DNA of 64,000 bases from Dechloromonas denitrificans (GCF_020510665.1 NZ_CP075187.1:1446501-1510500); one strand, 5' to 3'. Counted from the stretch's first letter, positions 27,310 through 35,747 are shown. Notes: generated by a model from the sequence alone, not told the origin. Program-made: numbers and translations.

Positions 27310-29277
27310 GTGAGAACGCAGCAAGCAGACGAACAAGTGGCCGTTGGCCAGGTTGAAGCCAATTTGCGTCAGGAAGGACGCCGTCGCGTCGCCGGGAATA
27401 CCCTGGCCTTCCTCAAGAATCATGCGCCATTCAGCAAAATGGGCAGTGCCGCGCTGCAATTGTTTGCCGATCAGGCGCAACTGGCGTTTTATCCGGCGGG
27501 CAGCGAGATTGTCGGCCCGGATGCCGGCAATGTCCGTTACTTTTACCTGATCGAGTCCGGTCAAGTGCAGGCGCGCCAGGCCGGCGAGGTGACCGTCACG
27601 GAATATTCCATTCTCAGCCTGCAAGCCGGGGAAAGTTTTCCGATCGGCGCGGTGACGGCAGGGCGCCCGTCGACCAATACCTATACGGCGCTGGAAGATA
27701 CTTTCTGCTACCAGTTGCCGGCCGAGTTTTTCATGCAGCTGATGCAGACCAGCCCCGAGTTCAACCTGTTCTGTACGCGTTATATCGCCAGCTTGCTCGA
27801 TCAGTCGCGCCAGCAGTTGCAACTGCAATTTGCCCAGCGGGCCAACGAGCAACAAACGCTCAACTCGCCGCTGGCCGGCATTGGTTCGCGTTCCCCGATT
27901 ACCGTACCGCCCGACACGGCCTTGCGTACTGCGCTGGAGACGATGTCGCAGGCGGGTATCGGTTCGTTGGTGATTGCCGATGCGGACAGCAAACCGGTTG
28001 GTGTGTTTACCCGCACAGATTTGCTGGATCGTGTCGTGCTGGCCAATGTGCCGCTCGAAGCACCGATCAGCCAGGTCATGTCGGTCACGCCATTCATGCT
28101 TGAAGAACATGCCACGGCCTACGATGCGATGCTGGCCATGGCAACGCACGGGATTCGCCATGTGCTGGTGACGGATGCCGAAGGCAAGCTGACCGGCGTT
28201 GTTTCCGAGCGCGATCTCTTTGCGCTGCAGCGCGTCGGCCTGCGCCAGATTCGCCAGTCGATCGATGGCGCGCCCGATGTTACAAGCTTGCAGCAATCGG
28301 CCGCCGATGTGCGTCAGTTGGCCTTCAACATGCTGGCGCAGGGGGTGGGGGCCGAGCAATTGACCCAATTTATTTCGGCGCTCAACGATGCGCTGACCCG
28401 TCGCGTCATCCAGCTCAATCTTGGTAACCATAATTTCGATGGTATCGAATGGGCCTGGCTGGCGTTTGGTTCCGAAGGGCGTGACGAGCAAACTTTCAGC
28501 ACCGACCAGGATAACGGCATCGTTTTCGATCCGCCCGATGCTGACGCGGTCGACGCGCTGAAACAGCGTTTTCTGGCGTTCGCCCGGGATGTGAACAACG
28601 ACCTTGATCGCTGCGGTTTCCCGCTGTGCAAGGGCAACATCATGGCCAGCAACCCGCAGTGGTGCCTGTCGCTCAATGAATGGAAGGGGCAGTTCAGCGA
28701 CTGGGTGCGCATGCCGCATCCGGATGCCTTGCTCAATGCGACGATCTTTTTCGATTTCCGGCCGCTTTACGGCCAGAGTGCGCTGGCCGAATCGATGCGC
28801 GTGCACTTGCTGGTCCAGACGGCAAGCAGTCCGATGTTCCTGCGCGCCATGGCCAAGAATGCGCTCGATGTCGAGCCGCCGCTCGGCAAGCTGCGTGATT
28901 TCCTGACCGATCTGGAGCCGGGGCAGCCGGGCAAGATCGATCTGAAGAAATATGGTTCGCGGATCTTTGTCGATGTCGCCCGGATTTACGCACTGGCTGC
29001 CGGCGTGCACAACACCAATTCGATTCAGCGTCTGCGCCTGGCTTCCAAGCGCCTGTCGATTCGCGACGATGAGATCAATGCCGTGCTGGAAGGTCTCGAC
29101 TTCATCCAGTTGCTGCGCCTGCAGCACCAGTATCTCGAAGGCGAGCCGGGCACCCAGGGTGATAACCTGATCAATCCGGATAGCTTGAACGAGCTGGATC
29201 GACGCATCCTCAAGGAATCCTTCCGCCAGGCCCGCAAGCTTCAGACGCGCTTGAAACTCGATTACCAGGTGAATTGA
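27310..29277 (+). CDS. cNMP-binding/CBS/DUF294 nucleotidyltransferase-like protein
   Basis: The 655-residue protein (GTG start with GAGG upstream) has a cyclic-nucleotide-binding-like domain at about 35-160 and two CBS domains at about 190-310 (GIGSLVIADADSKPVGVFTRTDLLDR; GIRHVLVTDAEGKLTGVVSERDLF). A DUF294 domain follows (AFGSEGRDEQTFSTDQDNGIVF), then DUF294_C (LKKYGSRIFVDVARIYALAAG). CBS and cNMP domains imply control by adenine nucleotides or a cyclic nucleotide. The DUF294 part is clearly paralogous to the preceding gene. The stop overlaps the spacer to the next gene by two bases. Confidence 0.9.
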   Translation: MRTQQADEQVAVGQVEANLRQEGRRRVAGNTLAFLKNHAPFSKMGSAALQLFADQAQLAFYPAGSEIVGPDAGNVRYFYLIESGQVQARQAGEVTVTEYSILSLQAGESFPIGAVTAGRPSTNTYTALEDTFCYQLPAEFFMQLMQTSPEFNLFCTRYIASLLDQSRQQLQLQFAQRANEQQTLNSPLAGIGSRSPITVPPDTALRTALETMSQAGIGSLVIADADSKPVGVFTRTDLLDRVVLANVPLEAPISQVMSVTPFMLEEHATAYDAMLAMATHGIRHVLVTDAEGKLTGVVSERDLFALQRVGLRQIRQSIDGAPDVTSLQQSAADVRQLAFNMLAQGVGAEQLTQFISALNDALTRRVIQLNLGNHNFDGIEWAWLAFGSEGRDEQTFSTDQDNGIVFDPPDADAVDALKQRFLAFARDVNNDLDRCGFPLCKGNIMASNPQWCLSLNEWKGQFSDWVRMPHPDALLNATIFFDFRPLYGQSALAESMRVHLLVQTASSPMFLRAMAKNALDVEPPLGKLRDFLTDLEPGQPGKIDLKKYGSRIFVDVARIYALAAGVHNTNSIQRLRLASKRLSIRDDEINAVLEGLDFIQLLRLQHQYLEGEPGTQGDNLINPDSLNELDRRILKESFRQARKLQTRLKLDYQVN

Positions 29278-29279
29278 GC

Positions 29280-29975
29280 ATGATCAGCCTCAAGAAATTT
29301 CTTTTCAAGGCTGGTTCGCTCGAACATTTGCCGGAAGATGTTCGTCTTTCGCTTGAAAAGTGGCGAGCCAGCAAGCCGCCCGAACTCGACGAGGTGCATT
29401 TTCATACGCGCTATATCGTCATCGATATCGTGACCAGCGGCACCAAGCCGGAAAGCGACCGGCTCCTGAGCATTGCGGCAACCTGTGTGCGGCAGGGGGT
29501 GATCGTGCCTGAGGATTCCTTGTTTATCGATCTGGCCAGCCTGGAGCAGCATCAGGCGGCGACGGATGAGGGGCTGGAGCAGGGCGCTGCGGTCGACCGG
29601 CAGTTGATGGCTTTTTTGCAATTTGCCGCCAAGGCGCCGCTGGTTACTTACCATGTTTCCTACGTCGGTGGCTTCCTCCAGCAGTTGTTCAAGGAGCGCC
29701 TGGGCGTCGATTTCCAGCCGCAATGGGTCGATATGGCCTGGTTGCTGCCGGCGATGTTTGCCGAAAAGAGCCACAGCATCATGCCGCTCGATCAGTGGCT
29801 CGATGCCTTTGGCTTTGCCTCCGGGGTCGGACGGCGCGATGCGATGGACAACACCCTGATGCTGGCACGTCTCTTCCAGATGCTGCTCGTTCGGGCGGCA
29901 GACAAGGATATCGACACGGCGTTGCGCCTGGTCGAAGAGTCGCGCGCCAGCAGTTTCCTGCGTCGTACCCATTAG
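29280..29975 (+). CDS. Exonuclease-fold protein with a lost active site
   Basis: The 231-residue protein aligns by eye with the exonuclease domain of the 24067-26229 protein. YIVIDIVTSGTKPE corresponds to YTVFDTETTGLEP, TYHVSYVGGFL to AHNAAFDMRFL, and RRDAMDNTLMLARLF to RHNALEDALATGQVF. Of the five DEDDh residues only Asp49 remains; Glu, Asp, His and Asp become Val51, Val129, Arg186 and Asn191. It is probably non-catalytic and may bind or regulate. A TTG in frame at 29274 is a less likely start. It sits seven bases before the symporter gene. Confidence 0.85.
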   Translation: MISLKKFLFKAGSLEHLPEDVRLSLEKWRASKPPELDEVHFHTRYIVIDIVTSGTKPESDRLLSIAATCVRQGVIVPEDSLFIDLASLEQHQAATDEGLEQGAAVDRQLMAFLQFAAKAPLVTYHVSYVGGFLQQLFKERLGVDFQPQWVDMAWLLPAMFAEKSHSIMPLDQWLDAFGFASGVGRRDAMDNTLMLARLFQMLLVRAADKDIDTALRLVEESRASSFLRRTH

Positions 29976-29982
29976 CCGCCGA

Positions 29983-32022
29983 ATGTTCGGCCAGATGACC
30001 CGGTTGCAACGTTACTACCTGAGTTACACAGGGGGGTTCCTGTTGTTTATCGGTGTCCTGGCCGTGCTTGAGCAGCACGGCATGCCACCGCGCTGGATCG
30101 GCTACGCCTTCCTGTTTTTCACCATCTTTCTCTATGCCGCAATCGGCATCATGAGCCGGACATCGGATGTTTCCGAGTATTACGTCGCGGGTCGCCGGGT
30201 GCCGGCTTTTTTCAATGGCATGGCGACCGGTGCCGACTGGATGAGTGCGGCTTCGTTCATGGGGCTGGCCGGCACACTTTATCTGTCGGGGCACCAGGGG
30301 CTGGCCTTCGTGATCGGCTGGACCGGCGGATTCGTGCTGGTTGCGTTGTTGCTGGCGCCGTATTTGCGACGTTTCGGCGAATACACCATTCCCGATTTTC
30401 TCGGGGCTCGCTACGGCGGTAATGCAATTCGTCTCGTCGCCGTGGGCGCGGCCATTCTGGCCTCTTTTGTGTACGTCGTGGCGCAGATCTATGGGGTCGG
30501 GGTAATCACCAGCCGGTTTGTCAGCCTGCAATTCGAAATCGGGGTTTTTCTCGGCCTGGCTGGCATCCTGGTTTGTTCGTTTCTGGGCGGCATGAAGGCG
30601 GTGACCTGGACGCAAGTCGCCCAGTACGTCATTTTGATCATCGCTTACATCACCCCGGTAGCCATCCTTTCCTACAACGTCACCGGCAACCCGGTGCCGC
30701 AACTGGTTTACGGACAAGTGCTGCAGGAGGTTACCCGCCTTGAGCATCGCCTGTTCAATACGCCGGCGGAAATCGAGGTGCGCAACCTTTATCGCGAACG
30801 GGCCGATCTCTACGCTCAAAAAATCATGCAATTGCCGCAATCATTGACGCTTGAACGGGAGAAGTTCTCGGCCGAGATCAATCGTCTGAAAGCCAGCGAT
30901 GCGCAGATGAAGGATATCGTCGCGGTTGAGCGTCTGCGCCGTGATTTGCCGCATGATCCGGATCAGGCGCGTTCGCAGTGGGAAAATGCGATGTTTTCGG
31001 CCGTCGACCGCAGCAAGATGCCGACGCATCATGCCGAGGCTTTTCCGGGGGAAAACGATGCCGAACAGATGGCCATGCGGCTCAATTTCATGGCTCTCAT
31101 CTTTTGCCTGACAATCGGCACGGCGGCCTTGCCCCATATCCTGATGCGCTATTACACGACACCGACCGTGCGGCAAGCGCGCGAGTCTGTTTTCTGGTCG
31201 CTCCTCTTCATCTTGCTGCTTTACATTACCGCCCCGGCTTACGCCGTTTTTGCCAAGTTCGAAGTGTTCAGCCATCTGGCCGAAATTCCGCTGACCAAAT
31301 TGCCCGGCTGGGTTGCGGCCTGGAGCAAGGTCGGCCTGGTCAGCATTGAGGATATCAACGGCGACGGCATTCTCCAGTTGGCCGAACTGTCGATGAATCC
31401 CGATGTGATCGTACTGGCGACCCCGGAAATTGCCGGCATGCCTTACGTGGTATCGGGCCTGGTTGCCGCCGGTGCGCTGGCCGCTGCATTGTCGACGGCC
31501 GATGGCTTGCTGCTGACCATTACCGGCGCACTGTCGCACGACGTCTATTACCGCATCGTCCGGCCGGATGCATCGACCCAGCTGCGTCTGGTCATCTCGA
31601 AGTCCCTGCTGCTCGTCGTGGCCGTGCTGGCAGCTACGGTTGCAGCACAAAAGCCAGGAACGATCGTCTCGATGGTGGCCTGGGCTTTCTCGATTGCCGG
31701 TTCTGCATTTTTCCCTGCACTCGTCCTCGGTATTTTCTGGAAAGGGGCAACTCGGATCGGTGCCTTGGCCGGGATGGTGCTTGGCACCTTGCTAACGCTT
31801 TATTACATCGTTCGGGTTGAGTTCAACGAAATTCCCTGGTTGGGGATTTCCAATCTGCACATGGAGCCGTGGCTGTATATCCAGTCGACTTCGGCCGGTG
31901 TTTTTGGCGTCGTCGCCGGATTCATTACCATCATTCTGGTCAGCTTGCTGACCCCCTCCGGCGATAGCGCTTCCGCGTTCCTCAAGGGTATTCGGCGAAC
32001 CGAACAGAGGAGTGGGCGTTGA
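29983..32022 (+). CDS. Sodium:solute symporter, ActP/VC2705-like, with EF-hand loop
   Basis: The 679-residue protein has about 13 helices with SSS motifs (VSEYYVAGRRVPAFFNGMATGADWMSAASF; ALAAALSTADGLLLTITGALSHD). A hydrophilic segment of about 130 residues (about 235-365) separates two helices. Residues 457-468 read DINGDGILQLAE, matching the EF-hand loop pattern DxNxDGxLxxxE. Together with DUF4212 downstream it fits the acetate-permease-related VC2705 type. The substrate is probably a short-chain carboxylate such as acetate, judged from acs nearby. Its stop overlaps the next start as TTGA. Confidence 0.9.
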   Translation: MFGQMTRLQRYYLSYTGGFLLFIGVLAVLEQHGMPPRWIGYAFLFFTIFLYAAIGIMSRTSDVSEYYVAGRRVPAFFNGMATGADWMSAASFMGLAGTLYLSGHQGLAFVIGWTGGFVLVALLLAPYLRRFGEYTIPDFLGARYGGNAIRLVAVGAAILASFVYVVAQIYGVGVITSRFVSLQFEIGVFLGLAGILVCSFLGGMKAVTWTQVAQYVILIIAYITPVAILSYNVTGNPVPQLVYGQVLQEVTRLEHRLFNTPAEIEVRNLYRERADLYAQKIMQLPQSLTLEREKFSAEINRLKASDAQMKDIVAVERLRRDLPHDPDQARSQWENAMFSAVDRSKMPTHHAEAFPGENDAEQMAMRLNFMALIFCLTIGTAALPHILMRYYTTPTVRQARESVFWSLLFILLLYITAPAYAVFAKFEVFSHLAEIPLTKLPGWVAAWSKVGLVSIEDINGDGILQLAELSMNPDVIVLATPEIAGMPYVVSGLVAAGALAAALSTADGLLLTITGALSHDVYYRIVRPDASTQLRLVISKSLLLVVAVLAATVAAQKPGTIVSMVAWAFSIAGSAFFPALVLGIFWKGATRIGALAGMVLGTLLTLYYIVRVEFNEIPWLGISNLHMEPWLYIQSTSAGVFGVVAGFITIILVSLLTPSGDSASAFLKGIRRTEQRSGR

Positions 32023-32270
32023 AGCATCCCGATGGAGCTTACTGGCTCAAGACACGACGCCTGACATTCGCTTTGCTGTTCGTCTGGATTGTCGTTACGT
32101 TCGGCGCCAGCTGGTTTGCCCGGGAGCTCAACGAGTTTTCACTGTTCGGTTTTCCTCTGGGCTTCTATATGGGGGCGCAAGGGGTGATTTTCATCTACCT
32201 CCTGATCATCTGGTTCTACAACCGCCAGATGCGTCGCCTGGAGCGCGAATTCGGGATTGATGACGAGTAG
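32019..32270 (+). CDS. DUF4212 small subunit of sodium:solute symporter
   Basis: The 83-residue protein has two hydrophobic helices (TFALLFVWIVVTFGASWFA; GVIFIYLLIIWFYNRQM) and the family motif PLGFYMGAQG. DUF4212/TIGR03647 proteins accompany VC2705-type symporters much as YjcH accompanies ActP. It uses a TTG start with a strong ribosome site (AGAGGAGT), overlapping the symporter stop. Confidence 0.92.
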   Translation: MKHPDGAYWLKTRRLTFALLFVWIVVTFGASWFARELNEFSLFGFPLGFYMGAQGVIFIYLLIIWFYNRQMRRLEREFGIDDE

Positions 32271-32538
32271 CCTGCTTTTCCTGCTCTCGGCCGCCAGGGC
32301 CATTAGCGAGATGCTGGGCCTGTGCTTGCTGGCACAGGCTGCCATGTATGCGTTGCTGGGGCATCAGCGAGGGGGGAATCCAATTTACCGACTATTTTCG
32401 CTGTTGACTGCAGCACCCAGAAAAGTGGCCCGGATATTCCTGCCCCGGGCGCTGAGTGAGCCCCTGGTCGCTGCTTTCTGCTTCCTGGTTTTATTCGCAA
32501 TCTGGCTTGGCTTGGCCATTTTGCGAAAATTCATTTGA
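32260..32538 (+). CDS. Small membrane protein, family not recognised
   Basis: The 92-residue protein opens with MTSSLLFLLSAARAISEMLGLCLLAQAAMYALLG and closes with a helix LVAAFCFLVLFAIWLGLAIL. It overlaps the DUF4212 gene by 11 bases, so it is translationally coupled to the transporter operon. The region between the helices is basic. The function is unknown; a transporter accessory role is inferred. Its stop codon lies inside the tRNA-Ser promoter -35 element. Confidence 0.7.
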   Translation: MTSSLLFLLSAARAISEMLGLCLLAQAAMYALLGHQRGGNPIYRLFSLLTAAPRKVARIFLPRALSEPLVAAFCFLVLFAIWLGLAILRKFI

Positions 32539-32562
32539 CCAAATCCAAACTCCTGCTACAAT
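32535..32562 (+). promoter_or_regulatory. tRNA-Ser promoter
   Basis: TTGACC and TACAAT are separated by 16 bases, followed by the GC-rich discriminator GCGCGCC typical of stringently controlled genes. The -35 element overlaps the stop codon of the upstream small membrane protein gene. Confidence 0.75.
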
Positions 32563-32573
32563 GCGCGCCTCTT

Positions 32574-32664
32574 GGAGCGGTGGATGAGTGGTTTAAGTCG
32601 CACGCCTGGAAAGCGTGTGTGGGTTAATAGCCCACCGCGGGTTCGAATCCCGCCTGCTCCGCCA
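32574..32664 (+). tRNA. tRNA-Ser (GGA)
   Basis: The 91-base cloverleaf has acceptor GGAGCGG pairing with CTGCTCC (one G-U), anticodon stem and loop with GGA anticodon (GCCTGGAAAGC), a long class II variable arm, T loop GTTCGAATC and an encoded CCA end. Confidence 0.95.
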
Positions 32665-32667
32665 AGA

Positions 32668-32705
32668 CAAATGAAAAACGGCCCTTCTGGGCCGTTTTTC
32701 ATTTG
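32668..32705 (+). terminator. tRNA-Ser terminator
   Basis: A perfect 17-base-pair stem with TTCT loop contains AAAAACGGCCC and GGGCCGTTTTT, giving a T-run inside the 3' arm. It begins four bases after the CCA end and is symmetrical, so it may also end transcription from the minus-strand GGDEF gene. Confidence 0.85.
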
Positions 32706-32709
32706 CTGC

Positions 32710-33711
32710 TTACCGATTCAACGAGTTTGCATAGTGCTTCTGTTTTACCGAGTACATGCGTTGGTCGGCCAGTTCAAGCAGTTCCAGTGCGTCGTTTCCT
32801 TCCTTGGGGATATAGGCGGCTCCGATGCTGGCACTCAGGTCGTATTGCCGCCCATTGAACTCGAACGGCTCTTTTCTGATCTCGTGATAAAACCGACCGA
32901 TCGCCATATCCAGTTTTTCTTCAGACTCAACTGACGTCAGGACGACGCCAAATTCGTCGCCGCCCAGTCGTGCCACGGTATCGGAAGTGCGGGCGCAGGA
33001 TTGGATGCGTTTTGCAAATTCGATCAGAACGGCATCTCCGGATCGGTGGCCGTACTGGTCATTGATTTTCTTGAGCGAGTTCATGTCAATCATCAAAACA
33101 CCGGAGGCGTGTCCATCACGTCTGCTGCGTGCAATGGCGTTGCGCAGGTGGTCGATGAACAGGCCGCGATTTGCCAGGCCGGTCATTGAATCGTGCGTGG
33201 CCTTGTGAAATAGCTCGTTTTCATCGTACAAGGCAGCAAAGTACATCGATGCGGCAATCAATTCGGCCAACAATCCGAGTAAGACCACATCCTCTTCGGA
33301 AAAGCTGTTGCGCTTGGCGGACATTGCTTTCAGGACACCGACTGCTTCGCCGCAGTGAATCAGCGGCATCACCAGTAAAGAGCGTAAGCCCACTTGCCTG
33401 CAGGCTTCGCGGCTGACTCTGGGGTCGGTTTCCGAGTCGTGGCAAATCAGAGGGCTTTGCTTCTCGATACAGAGCCCTGAGATGCTTGCGTTGCGTTTCA
33501 GGCGCAAGCCTATCTGCGGGGTGGCAATGCCCGCTGCGGCTTCATAGACCATTTCATCGCCATCGACCAGTTCGACGGCGGCACCGTCAACGCCGAGCAG
33601 TTTGGCCGTTTTTTCAACGACCAGCGACATGACCTGGCCGACATCCAGACCGAGTTTCACAATTTCGGTCTGAATTTTAATGATATCAATGAGTTGTTTT
33701 TTGGTTGGCAT
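32710..33711 (-). CDS. GAF-GGDEF diguanylate cyclase
   Basis: The 333-residue soluble protein has a GAF domain at about 15-160 (LLGVDGAAVELVDGDEMVYEAAAG; ISGLCIEKQSPLICHDSETDPRV) and a GGDEF domain with THDSMTGLANRGLF and an intact GGDEF at about 250-254 (DTVARLGGDEFGVVL). It should synthesise c-di-GMP in response to a cytoplasmic ligand or redox cue bound by GAF. It is divergent from the cytochrome c' gene, sharing a 127-base promoter region. Confidence 0.92.
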   Translation of the reverse strand: MPTKKQLIDIIKIQTEIVKLGLDVGQVMSLVVEKTAKLLGVDGAAVELVDGDEMVYEAAAGIATPQIGLRLKRNASISGLCIEKQSPLICHDSETDPRVSREACRQVGLRSLLVMPLIHCGEAVGVLKAMSAKRNSFSEEDVVLLGLLAELIAASMYFAALYDENELFHKATHDSMTGLANRGLFIDHLRNAIARSRRDGHASGVLMIDMNSLKKINDQYGHRSGDAVLIEFAKRIQSCARTSDTVARLGGDEFGVVLTSVESEEKLDMAIGRFYHEIRKEPFEFNGRQYDLSASIGAAYIPKEGNDALELLELADQRMYSVKQKHYANSLNR

Positions 33712-33838
33712 TTCCGGGGCAGATCACTGAGTTGATGCACTCGTAACATAGCACGAGGCTTGGTTTCCTGTGAAAGTGCTAACAGTGTCGATCTGTTTTT
33801 GGTTGATAATCGCACCCTCTGATCGAATGGGTAGCCTG

Positions 33839-34285
33839 ATGCGCCATAAAAATATTGTGATGTTTGTGCTGGCTCTGCTGTTTGTCGCGGCGTGCGGTGA
33901 GCCGGAAGATAACCGTCCCGGTAAACCGGTGGCAAGCAGGCGGGCTGCTTTTGCAAAAATGCTGCGTGCTTTCGAACCGATGGGGGTCAAGTTGCGTAAA
34001 GGTCAATATGACGCTGCCCAGTTTTCTGTCCATGCCAAGGAGTTGGTCGCAGTGAGGGATCTGCCATGGCAGCATTTCGGCCCCGATACCAATTATCCAC
34101 CGAGCCATGCGAAGGATCGAGTCTGGGCTGAGCCGGCATTGTTCGAGACCAAGCGCCAGGCTTTTTTTGAGGCTTCGGATCGACTGCTGAAAGCGACCGA
34201 TGGCGGAGATGTGAAATTGGTGACCCAGGCTTACGAGTCTGTGCACGAAACCTGTCGCGATTGCCACAAGGCATTCAAGGACTGA
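33839..34285 (+). CDS. Cytochrome c'-type lipoprotein
   Basis: The 148-residue protein has a lipoprotein signal (LALLFVAACGEPE, lipid Cys19) and a C-terminal haem c motif C139-R-D-C142-H143 followed by KAFKD, as in class II cytochromes c'. The chain between is helical (RAAFAKMLRAFEPMGVKLR; TQAYESVHETCRDCHK). Cytochromes c' bind NO or serve in electron transfer; this one is predicted to be membrane-anchored in the periplasm. Its terminator has been split by an IS4-type element. Confidence 0.85.
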   Translation: MRHKNIVMFVLALLFVAACGEPEDNRPGKPVASRRAAFAKMLRAFEPMGVKLRKGQYDAAQFSVHAKELVAVRDLPWQHFGPDTNYPPSHAKDRVWAEPALFETKRQAFFEASDRLLKATDGGDVKLVTQAYESVHETCRDCHKAFKD

Positions 34286-34314
34286 GTTGCGTGGTGATGG
34301 TTGTTGTGGGTAAT

Positions 34315-34334
34315 AAAAAAGCGTCCCGCGGGAC
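34315..34334 (+). repeat. Left half of the cytochrome terminator with target duplication
   Basis: AAAAAAGC plus GTCCCGCGGGAC (34323-34334) abuts the IS4-type element, and the same 12 bases recur at 35748-35759 followed by GCTTTTTT. Joining the two sides at one copy restores AAAAAAGC-GTCCCGCGGGAC-GCTTTTTT, a perfect rho-independent terminator stem. Confidence 0.85.
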
Positions 34335-35747
34335 TAATGCCGTTCACTTAGGTGAGCGGCATTTTTCATTTTGGGGCTTGTGGACAGTTCGCCGAATGGT
34401 TAACGTGGCGAACGATGTTGTCCAGCCAGCTCTCCATTACGACAGATGTCATGCCGACGATCGGATTCGATCGTCTGGCGGCTCATTTGCCGTATGAGTG
34501 GATTGAGCAGGCGCTCAGCGCGCATGGGGTGGCGAGTGTTCGCCGCCGTCGTTTGCCGGCGGAGCAAGTGGTCTGGCTGGTGATCGCCCTGGCGTTGTTT
34601 CGTCGCCAGTCGATGGAAGAAGTACTCAGCACCCTGGATCTGGCCTTGCCCGACACCCGAATCGAGGCGGTCTGCAAGAGTGCGATCACGCAGGCGCGGG
34701 CTCGCCTTGGCCAAGCCCCGCTGCAATGGTTGTTCGAGCAAACGGCCCAAGCCTGGTGCGCACAGGAGAAGGTCGCGAATCAGTGGAAGGGACTTTCGCT
34801 ATGGGCGGTCGATGGCACCACCTTTCGGGTGCCGGACAGCCCCGAGAACCGCGAATTCTTTGGTGCCCAACGCTACGCCAGCGGCAAAGTGGCCTCCTAT
34901 CCTCAGGTGCGTGCCGTCAGCCTGACGGCACTGCCCACCCATCTGGTCTCGGCCATCGAGTTTGGCCAATACGGCCAGAACGAAATGCTTTACGCCAAGG
35001 CGCTGATCGGTCGGATCGAGGACCATTCCCTGACCGTCTTCGACAAGGGCTTTGTTTCTGCGGAAATATTGTTGGGCTTGAGTGCTGCGGGCACCGAGCG
35101 GCATTACCTGATCCCCGCCAAGTCCAACACGCAATACGAAGTCCTGTCGGGAACGCCCGAGGATTGTCGGGTTCGTTTGCGTATATCTCCTCAAGCGCGC
35201 GTCAAGGTCCCTGATCTGCCCGAGGCCTGGGAGGCCCGTGCCATTCGAGTCGAGTCGGCCAATGGTCAAAGCCGGGTACTGCTGACCTCATTGTTCGATC
35301 GCCGCCGCATCAAAGCGCAGGATCTGGCGGACTGCTATCGCCGGCGCTGGGAAATTGAAACCAGCTACCGCGAGCTCAAGCAATCGATGCTGGGCGAAGC
35401 GCTGACCTTGCGCTCGCGTTTGCCCGAAGGGGTCAATCAGGAAATCTGGGGGGCCTTAATTGCCTACAACCTGATCAGACTTGAAATCGCCAAGGCGGCC
35501 ACTGAAGCGCGCGTCGCTCCGACCGATCTGAGCTTCCTGCGCGCACTGCACATCATCCAGCACGAACTGATCTGGGCGGCGGGAATGAGTCCGGGGAAAC
35601 TGCCGTCCCATCTGGCGCGCCTGCGTTTGCAGTTGCAGATGGCTATCGTGGAAAAACGACGGGGGCGAAAATGCCCCCGTGTCGTCAAAGCCAGACCGGC
35701 TCGTTACGCCGTTCGTCACCTAAAAGAGCCTTAACTGAACTGCATTA
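34335..35747 (+). mobile_element. IS4-family insertion sequence
   Basis: The element is 1413 bases long with imperfect terminal inverted repeats (TAATGCCGTTCACTTA left, TAATGCAGTTCAGTTA right, 14 of 16 identical). It is flanked by a 12-base direct repeat GTCCCGCGGGAC, in the 10-13 base range usual for this family. It encodes one uninterrupted transposase. Confidence 0.9.
34415..35734 (+). CDS. IS4-family transposase
   Basis: The 439-residue DDE transposase begins at MLSSQLSITTDVMP; a GTG at 34352 is an alternative start. Motifs include LWAVDGTTFRVPDSPENREFFG (first Asp), LTVFDKGFVSAEILLGL (second Asp) and YRRRWEIETSYRELKQSMLGEALTLRSR, the YREK-type signature with the catalytic Glu. The gene is intact and fills almost the whole element. 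Confidence 0.93.
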   Translation: MLSSQLSITTDVMPTIGFDRLAAHLPYEWIEQALSAHGVASVRRRRLPAEQVVWLVIALALFRRQSMEEVLSTLDLALPDTRIEAVCKSAITQARARLGQAPLQWLFEQTAQAWCAQEKVANQWKGLSLWAVDGTTFRVPDSPENREFFGAQRYASGKVASYPQVRAVSLTALPTHLVSAIEFGQYGQNEMLYAKALIGRIEDHSLTVFDKGFVSAEILLGLSAAGTERHYLIPAKSNTQYEVLSGTPEDCRVRLRISPQARVKVPDLPEAWEARAIRVESANGQSRVLLTSLFDRRRIKAQDLADCYRRRWEIETSYRELKQSMLGEALTLRSRLPEGVNQEIWGALIAYNLIRLEIAKAATEARVAPTDLSFLRALHIIQHELIWAAGMSPGKLPSHLARLRLQLQMAIVEKRRGRKCPRVVKARPARYAVRHLKEP

